Shown here piece by piece: positions 57,812 through 64,000 of a DNA stretch of 64,000 bases. This stretch comes from Euclidia mi. Its lineage: Eukaryota; Arthropoda; Insecta; Lepidoptera; Erebidae. The first letter of the stretch is position 1. Every line of letters starts with the position of its first letter. The notes beneath the pieces are model-generated. The model worked only from the letters and a program-made list of their open reading frames with translations, had not been told where the DNA came from and made no database searches. The translations under genes were made by a program, and so were the position numbers. The DNA lies in assembly GCA_944739405.2 (NCBI GenBank), contig OX123190.2, positions 84,573,086 through 84,637,085 on the forward strand, written 5' to 3'.

Positions 57812-58112
57812 CAGGCTAAAACAAGTGACGTGTGGCAAAAAGGTCACATGAGCCAGTGCATACTCGATCTCGGTAATAGGACCAGATAAATATATTATTG
57901 TAGCAAGTGACTAAAGTCTCTAAAAGGTGTTAAGACAAAACGTCGTTTATATAAGACATAGTAGTGGTGATGTGCTTAACGACAGTCTTGGGCACATCGC
58001 CATCGTGACAGCACGACGCGCGACGCCAGTTAGCGAACCGCGCCGGATCGTCACTTGGGTTGGGTGGTCTCCAACCAATTTACAACAAATCCCTCAACAA
58101 ATTTTATAGTTA
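57812..58112. other. unannotated stretch
   Basis: Nothing recognised. Confidence 0.4.
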
Positions 58113-58296
58113 CATAGATGTGCCCGCGTTATTTAAGGCTACTGCTCCGCTCCCGTGGCTCATAGCATGATGTTATATAGCCTTCCTCCATAAACGGGCT
58201 CACAACACTTAGAGAAAATTTCAAATCGGGCCTGTATCTAGTTACTGAGATTAGCGCGTTCAAGCAGACAAACAAGCTTCATATATTAATATTAGA
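58113..58296 (-). mobile_element. Helitron-like element, family A, decayed
   Basis: CATAGATGTGCCCGCGTT to ATATTAGA|T; CTAG has mutated to ATAG. Confidence 0.72.
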
Positions 58297-58776
58297 TTAG
58301 AATAGATAGTGCGTTCCGTATATTTTGGAAATAAAAACAAAACGTAACAAGATCCTTTTGATAGACTTTCTAGTCAATCAGGGTTCGGTATTGATGGCTT
58401 TGAATAAGATTTTAGTACTTAGATTCACATAGGACAACACGGTACTTATTATGGATAGAATATAATCTTCTGCAGATAATAAGATTAGGACAATCCAATC
58501 CAGCTTCTAGTTTACAATATATACTTCGTCATCCTTCCACATTGATTCTACATAATAATAATCCGGTTAGGATTCATCGATTAGAGTATAATACCGCTAG
58601 ACAGATAACCAAATTATACATATCTATATGTAGTTGCATGCTTATCTCTTAGTGTCATCACTTTTTGTATTGTATTCGTCTAACTTTGTCTTTGCATCGT
58701 CTACGACAGCTTTGTGTGTATTGTGTTAACTTTCCAATGCAGTTTGAAAGCATGACTCCTATAATTTTATGTTCAA
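58297..58776. other. unannotated stretch
   Basis: Nothing recognised. Confidence 0.4.
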
Positions 58777-58995
58777 CTAGAGTATACCCGCAGCTACGTT
58801 CGCGCTTTTTTATATTTAACTCTTTATGCCTGCTGTCACGGGAATTTTGGTAAATCCCTTCTTAGCGCACCCCTACAGTCATTAAGAAACATACATGCCA
58901 AATTTCAGCTATTTACGCCTAATAGTTATGGCTGTAGCTTGTTTTGTCAGTCAGTCAGTAACGCAAGAATTTTATATAATATGTAAGTATACAGA
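58777..58995 (-). mobile_element. Helitron-like element, family B
   Basis: CTAGAGTATACCCGCAGCTA to TACAGA|T with A before; TCAGTCAGTCAGTAACGCA block present. Confidence 0.75.
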
Positions 58996-59471
58996 TAGCA
59001 CTGCTCGCCCATTTTTGCTCTAGATACATTTTATAATTCAGCACGCTTATCATTATAAAAGCTTTGTCTACATTTTCCAGTGACATTTCGTCTCACATTA
59101 TTTTAATACCTGGCTTAAAAAATACTGTTGGTCCAACACATAATACACACAGTAGCAGTGTCGTTGGAGTTAGTTTAGCCCGGCTAATGTGGCACCTAGT
59201 GGCTCCAGTGCCACAGAATAGGTCGCTCGGGCACCATTAGCCACAAAGCCAGGCTAGCCATTCGAAGTGGACGTCCTCTGCGCCCAGATCAATTTACAGC
59301 TTCCACAAAGACATTGTAAGGTTCACGGATACATAGCTAGTAGAGCTAGCCGTGCGTATGTGGACACTATAATAGACTAACGAGTAATTTGTGCATATAA
59401 CCTAAAGTAGGCAGATCAGTAAACGTTTATGTTAACAGAAGAACATTTTCACATTGTTTTAATATTGAAAG
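58996..59471. other. unannotated stretch
   Basis: Nothing recognised. GGCTAATG/CATTAGCC words at 59180-59245 hint at an old foldback. Confidence 0.35.
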
Positions 59472-59629
59472 CTAGAGAATACCTGCAGCTACGCCCGCAC
59501 ATGTTTACCCGATCGCATGGGAATTTTGGTAAATACTTTCTTAGTGCACTTATGGTCTCTTGTTGCGACTAATAGTTTTGGGTGTAGCTTGCCTGTCAGT
59601 CAGTAACGCAAGAATTTTATTTATATAGA
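59472..59629 (-). mobile_element. Helitron-like element, family B, internally deleted
   Basis: CTAGAGAATACCTGCAGCTA to TTATATAGA|T; shorter than other copies because of internal loss. Confidence 0.72.
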
Positions 59630-59649
59630 TATATAGAAGATTATGATAA

Positions 59650-59985
59650 GGGCAGCGATAGTCTAGTGAAGATACCAACAGACTGCCATGCAGAGGGTAA
59701 CGGGTTCGAATCCACGGCGCGCACCAATGACTTTTCGGAGTTATGTGCGTATTGAATTGTTAATTATCGCTTGTCCCGTGCCTCGGAGAGCACGGTTAAG
59801 CCGTCGGTCCCGGTTGATCTTTGGCAGTCGTTGACACTAGTCTAAACCATGGAATATCGCTATCCCTTCGGGTTGCGGAGGTCAGACAGGCAGTCGCTCT
59901 GTGGAAAAGCTAATATTCAACCAAATCTGGTTAGACTAGTAAGCGGAGCCCAGATTGAAACTGGGATAACGCTAAGAGAAAAAAG
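59650..59985 (+). mobile_element. tRNA-headed SINE family 1b
   Basis: Head GGCAGCGATAGTCTAGTG and B box GGTTCGAATCC; body as in 26195-26571 but lacking about 40 bp in the middle. 17-bp target duplication with one mismatch (ATAGAAGAT.ATGATAA) at 59633-59649 and 59986-60002. Confidence 0.86.
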
Positions 59986-60002
59986 ATAGAAGATGATGAT
60001 AA

Positions 60003-60600
60003 TATACAAATTATGACTAAAGTTCAGTGGTGTTTAATTCTTGCCTTGGCAACGCATCTTTTTTGTAGCAGGCGTGAACGCATGTATATTATATACATGC
60101 ATTCACGTTAATGTAAATAGGCGGACGCACCTCGCACAGAACAATGTAGTTGCACAATCGTCCTGTTTGCGCCACGTAGGTGGACGCTGACCCTAATTAG
60201 CACACAATGCTGCCTGTCCACTGCGAAGGTTGGTACACAATATATAACAAACACGCGACATCATACTGGATTACGTTTGTATATTTATGTCTTCATGTTC
60301 TAGTTTTTTGTCCGATGGATAAACAGGTGATGCGGGTGTGTCATCCCGATTTTCCAAGCTGTCTACTGGCTGGTTTTAAAATTCGATCCATCTATGGTCG
60401 ATCTACCTATCCATGAATATGCTACTGACATATTTTGTATGGAGCTTATGTCAAATATGTATCTCTAGTTGCCAAATTTATGGGTAGATCGAATATTGAA
60501 ACCGGTCGTATGTCAATCTTCCCATCTACGACATTACTATTCTATGTTCTTTCTCTAATGATAGAACTTATCTTCTTCTCCAAAGTGCAGTATTTCAGAC
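60003..60600. other. unannotated; hairpin at 60073-60107
   Basis: CGTGAACGCATGTATAT pairs with its complement around a single T, with one mismatch. The text at 60330-60580 looks repetitive (TCGATC.ATCTA words) but was not identified. Confidence 0.45.
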
Positions 60601-61939
60601 CAGTGGCGGATTTACCAGCAGGCTGAGTAGGCTTGAGCCTAGGGCGGCAAATTTCAGGGGCGGCAAATTTAACCTATCAACGCCGACGAATCGTGATTTT
60701 TTTGTTCATTTTCGAGATAGATTCTTGTCATTGAAGAAAAATAATTCTAAAATAAAATTTACGTTTCCTAGTACTTTCGAGTGTCCTCTTTTCGAATCAA
60801 ATACCTTCTTTGATAATAAATGAACGAAATTAGTATAATAAATAAATAAACTAAGCAATGGATCAAATTACAAAGCTCTTCTATGTTCACCCTATTATGA
60901 CCCATATTGCTATAGCGGTAACGATCATAACTGCATCACTGCACTAGACGCAGACACGCCTCGTACGAGAATGAAATGTGACATTTCAACTTTTTTTTTG
61001 GCGCGTAGAAAGGTGCCAAGACTTATATTCGTTTTAAAACACAAGCAATATTTATCTATGGTCTCAATAAAAAAAATCGTTGAACAAAAATCAGCTCAAT
61101 GTATTAAAAAAATGGGTTTTAAATGCATCGCACCAGCGGGAACGCCGGCGTTCCCGAGAGCGCATCGATCAGCATATCGAGAATAATAATAGCGGGAAGT
61201 GCGGCAGCGGAACGCCGGCGTTCCCGACGCCGTTGAAAGGAATTGCATATCAAGTTGACGCATTATTCTGGTCGTGTGCTACTTATTTTCAAAGTGTTTC
61301 GTGAAGTGTGTAAATATTTTCTCGTTACATTACTGGTAAGTAAGAACTTATAGTAAATATGATGTACTAGCATAAATCGCGTATAACAGATGAATTTGTT
61401 TTAAATAGCCTTGCAGATTTTTTTTTCTTTGAGCTGTGGTAACGTTGGCATGTTTACGTCAACCGTAATTAGTGATTCAATAGATTCCTCATTTAGGTAG
61501 GTAAGTATATTGTCTTTTTTCATCAATCAAACACAGAAATAAAACTTATATTTTTTTATACATTGTTATTCTATTGATTTTAAATGCATAAATTACCAGA
61601 TAGAATTTATGAATCGTACTTACTGAAAATGAAGATGAGTTTTGTAAAACAATTATTATTTTGTATGAGAATAAACCTGTCGGTACCTGTTATAGGTAAA
61701 ACCACTTTAAATGTTTTAATGAAATGTGCAAATATCCCTCAAACTACTAATAAAATATTACTAACTAACATCAATTACATTGTTGAATGCAAATAAGGTA
61801 ACAGTATTATACTTAGTTAATAAAATAAAGTAAAAGTTAGCAATAAAGTTAATTCATTATGTAGGTAGTCTATACACTTGAGAAAGGGGCGGCACATGGC
61901 CTGGGGCCTAGGCCGGCCAAGACTGCAAATCCGCCACTG
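60601..61939. mobile_element. hAT-like element, 1.34 kb, non-autonomous
   Basis: TIRs CAGTGGCGGATTT at both ends (right end as complement) and a perfect 8-bp target duplication TTTCAGAC at 60593-60600 and 61940-61947. This combination is typical of hAT. The subterminal text is rich in GGGGCGGCA. The interior frames (about 70 codons at 60971-61186 and 61584-61796) have no BED finger, catalytic block or dimerisation motif I can see. Two copies of a GGAACGCCGGCGTTCC palindrome lie at 61139-61154 and 61209-61224. Confidence 0.88.
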
Positions 61940-61947
61940 TTTCAGAC

Positions 61948-62653
61948 GGAATGATCCGCCTGCCAGGCCTTTTCATGTCATGGAGCCTGGAGGTCATGAG
62001 GACTGAGCTAATTGGTAACACTCTAAGTTATTGAATACAATTTCTTCCGTGTAGGAAGGTTACATCACACAATCTTTGACCACCTACGCCCTGGTAGAGC
62101 TGAATTTGAAAACCCCTTTTCTTATTAGAGCATAGCTATAATAATATGGATAAGGAACCTGCAAATTGAATGTTTCTAAATACAGCTGTTTTGAACTGAT
62201 CTTAGGAAACTAGAAAATTGGACGCTGCAGACAATTATTCGATTTCTCCTTCAAGCTAATCTACAGATGAAACTGTATCCCAAATGGCAATTACAAAACA
62301 ATAAAAAAATGGCCGTAAGACTAACATGAAAAGAGAAAACTAGAAAAGTATTCATCGTTTAATGCCACAGACCACCTAGCTTAAAGCTATCTACTAGATA
62401 TAAAGCACGTGAAATATACGAGCAACCGGTACTACCGTGACCTATGACAGAAAAGAGAGCGATGCATCTCTGTGTGCGTCTAAAGCCTGTTCATCGCTCA
62501 TCCAGTTAGTTCGATTAAGTGGGTCATTTTTAATGGGCCAGCAGTGGAACGAGTGCACTGCACTATTTCCGTTCATGTTGTTTTGAAACCTACGCAGATT
62601 CGCGATGCGACCCGCCGAAAATACTTATAGTATAAAAATAACTACGTTAAAAA
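61948..62653. other. unannotated stretch
   Basis: Nothing recognised. Confidence 0.4.
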
Positions 62654-62925
62654 TAACCGACATCAAAAACTAAAATGTAAAAAATACTAAAGATTTAAAA
62701 TATTAATTAAATACTAAGTAAAAGTAAATAAAAAAATGCTCATAAAATAAAAACAAATGGGCCTGGCTCCATCAAGTTTTTATGGGACCAACTCGAAACT
62801 TTTCTGTATCAAACAAAAAGAATCACGCAAATCGGTTCAGAAACCTCGGCGAAATCGGTGTACATACATACCAAAAAAATATTCCAGCCGAATTGAGAAC
62901 CTCCTCCTTTTTTTGAAGTCGGTTA
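62654..62925. mobile_element. short TIR element
   Basis: TAACCGACATCAAAAA at the left and the complement of TTTTTGAAGTCGGTTA at the right. The text AATCGGTTCAGAAACC and GAGAACCTCCTCC is a frequent moth repeat. Confidence 0.7.
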
Positions 62926-63051
62926 AAAATGGGTGGGCTACAGTGAATGTTTAAAAATATGTATTCGGTAAAAGTACCAAATACGGATGTTAGTTGCATG
63001 AGTTGTTTGTAAAGTTCGTTTTTATTAAAACGGGTCAAGTGGGCAACAGCG

Positions 63052-63300
63052 GCAATAGCCTCGTGGAGAGACCGACTGACTAGTCAGTCCGTCCAACATG
63101 GATTTGATTGAACCCGAGACGCTCTTCGTAGTCACGAAGAGCGTTTCAGGTTCAAATCCACGGCGCACACCAATGATTTTTCGAAGTTATGTGCGTATTA
63201 AATTGTTTATTATCGCTTGCTAAACGTTGAAGGAAAACATCGTGAGGAAACCTGCATGTCTGAGAGTTCTCCATATTGTTCTTTAAAGACATGTGAAGTC
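63052..63300 (+). mobile_element. SINE family 1 with a hairpin in its tRNA-like head
   Basis: A box side GCAATAGCCTCGTGGAGAGA, then a palindrome GACTGACTAGTCAGTC and an inverted pair (GAACCCGAGACGCTCTTCGT / ACGAAGAGCGTTTCAGGTTC, loop AGTC) that duplicates the B box region in reverse. The normal body follows and ends at ACATGTGAAGTCT, where the Penelope-like sequence begins; the GAT tail is gone. Confidence 0.75.
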
Positions 63301-63304
63301 TAGT

Positions 63305-64000
63305 ATCTTCTTGGGTTTACGCGAATGTTACACATTGAAATTAAACTACAGTTTACGGATTTTATCGCGATGTATTGGTTTCACAAAGTTATTACATTTG
63401 AAACTAATGATCTAGAAACTATATTTTTAATTTATTACTAGCCGACGTTTCGAATTCTTTACAGAATTCATGTTCACGGCAGACTGAGGTGATATTTGTC
63501 TTTTTCTTGAATGTATAAGTTATCTCAAAGTACCCGAACATTTTTCATCTACTGGTGTTACTATTTACGCAGAATGAGCTCACAGTGTCCTTAGGTCTTC
63601 TGGTGACTTTGTCCTTCTTGGGTTTCATTAGCCTTATGACAGGGTCCCAAGCTGGAGGAACATTCCAACCATCTTCCCTATTGAAATTAGGGTGTTTTTT
63701 AATTTCAATAGCCTCTCGTATCATCCTTGGAAGAAAACGGTGTTCTTTTGCGAGTATCTGTGGTTCATTAAATCGCAGGAAGTGGTTGGGTTCTTGTTCC
63801 ACATGTTCACACACAGCAGACTTTGTTGAGCGTTTATGTTTTATGTCAGCTATATTATGTTCTTTGAGTCGAATGCCTATGCTTCTCTTGGTTTGTCCAA
63901 TGTATGAGAGCCCACATTCACAGTCAATTTTGTAGACACCGGCCTCTTGCAAGGGTAACTGACACTTGACAGATGGTAATAATTGACTGATCTTCGTTGG
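63305..64000 (-). mobile_element. Penelope-like element, 3' part
   Basis: The element contains the GIY-YIG frame (63545 onward) and a 3' region with GAATTCTGTAAAGAATTCGA followed by AACGTCGGCTAGTAA on the minus strand, as commonly seen in insect Penelope-like copies. It extends beyond the window, where the reverse transcriptase is expected. Confidence 0.8.
63545..64000 (-). CDS. Penelope-like GIY-YIG endonuclease, C-terminal part
   Basis: Open from the window edge to a stop at 63545, with no break, so at least 151 codons remain. Visible motifs are LQEAGVYKIDCECG (GIY equivalent GVY), LSYIGQTKRSIGIRLKEH (YIG, then the catalytic Arg and the R..EH segment), and AKEHRFLPRMIREAIEIKKH (Glu and the basic tail helix). 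The order matches the nuclease that Penelope-like retroelements carry after their telomerase-like reverse transcriptase, used to nick the target for priming. CEC within the GIY region suits the Cys-rich insert of this class. No start codon lies inside; the protein begins outside the window. Intact motifs suggest a fairly young copy. Confidence 0.85.
   Translation of the reverse strand, partial: PTKISQLLPSVKCQLPLQEAGVYKIDCECGLSYIGQTKRSIGIRLKEHNIADIKHKRSTKSAVCEHVEQEPNHFLRFNEPQILAKEHRFLPRMIREAIEIKKHPNFNREDGWNVPPAWDPVIRLMKPKKDKVTRRPKDTVSSFCVNSNTSR

Noticed and set aside
63400..63480. Hammerhead ribozyme in the Penelope-like 3' region
   Set aside because: A hairpin with GAATTCTGTAAAGAATTC followed by GAAACGTC is present on the minus strand, but the CUGANGA core is not intact and stem III has no loop, so an active ribozyme is not supported.

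Overview
The window looks like non-coding, transposon-packed DNA from a moth or butterfly. The base composition is AT-rich. The repeats are typical of Lepidoptera: tRNA-headed SINEs ending in (GAT)n, short Helitron-like elements (HLEs) running TC...CTAG between A and T, and 3' pieces of RTE, Jockey and RNase H-type LINEs. No complete host gene is visible. Host-like coding signal is limited to (i) a secreted-protein first exon at 26042-26113, with a possible phase-compatible second exon at 31308-31514, and (ii) a broken THAP-domain gene on the minus strand at about 14949-15576.

Layout. 0-10 kb: a SINE with a perfect 13-bp target duplication, then a 1.4-kb inverted duplication (2551-3988 and 6622-8042). 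The second arm sits inside a LINE (6092-9784), and each arm carries one insertion the other lacks. An 80-bp perfect palindrome follows at 9869-9948. 10-20 kb: HLEs, foldback elements, the THAP pseudogene, and a 2.25-kb terminal-inverted-repeat element (16023-18271) with an 8-bp target duplication. That element holds the tail of an IS630/Tc1-like DDE transposase, itself split by an HLE. 20-36 kb: SINEs, a MITE, the candidate secreted-protein exons, and between them a 2.3-kb HLE carrying a minisatellite of about 115-bp units rich in CCGCCATCTT. 36-48 kb: remains of a restriction-like-endonuclease LINE, LINE tails and more SINEs. 48-50 kb: a three-level nest (MITE, then an 8-bp-TSD element, then an HLE plus a 76-bp tandem array). 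50-64 kb: a Jockey RT fragment, a chimeric SINE, two TIR elements, a 1.34-kb hAT-like element, and at the right edge the 3' end of a Penelope-like element with a GIY-YIG endonuclease that runs out of the window.

Nothing here forms an operon or pathway. The interest lies in the order of insertion events, the unusual composite elements, and the motif-dense minisatellite, which may lie in a host intron. Family names come from motif and repeat recognition by eye; no database search was run.
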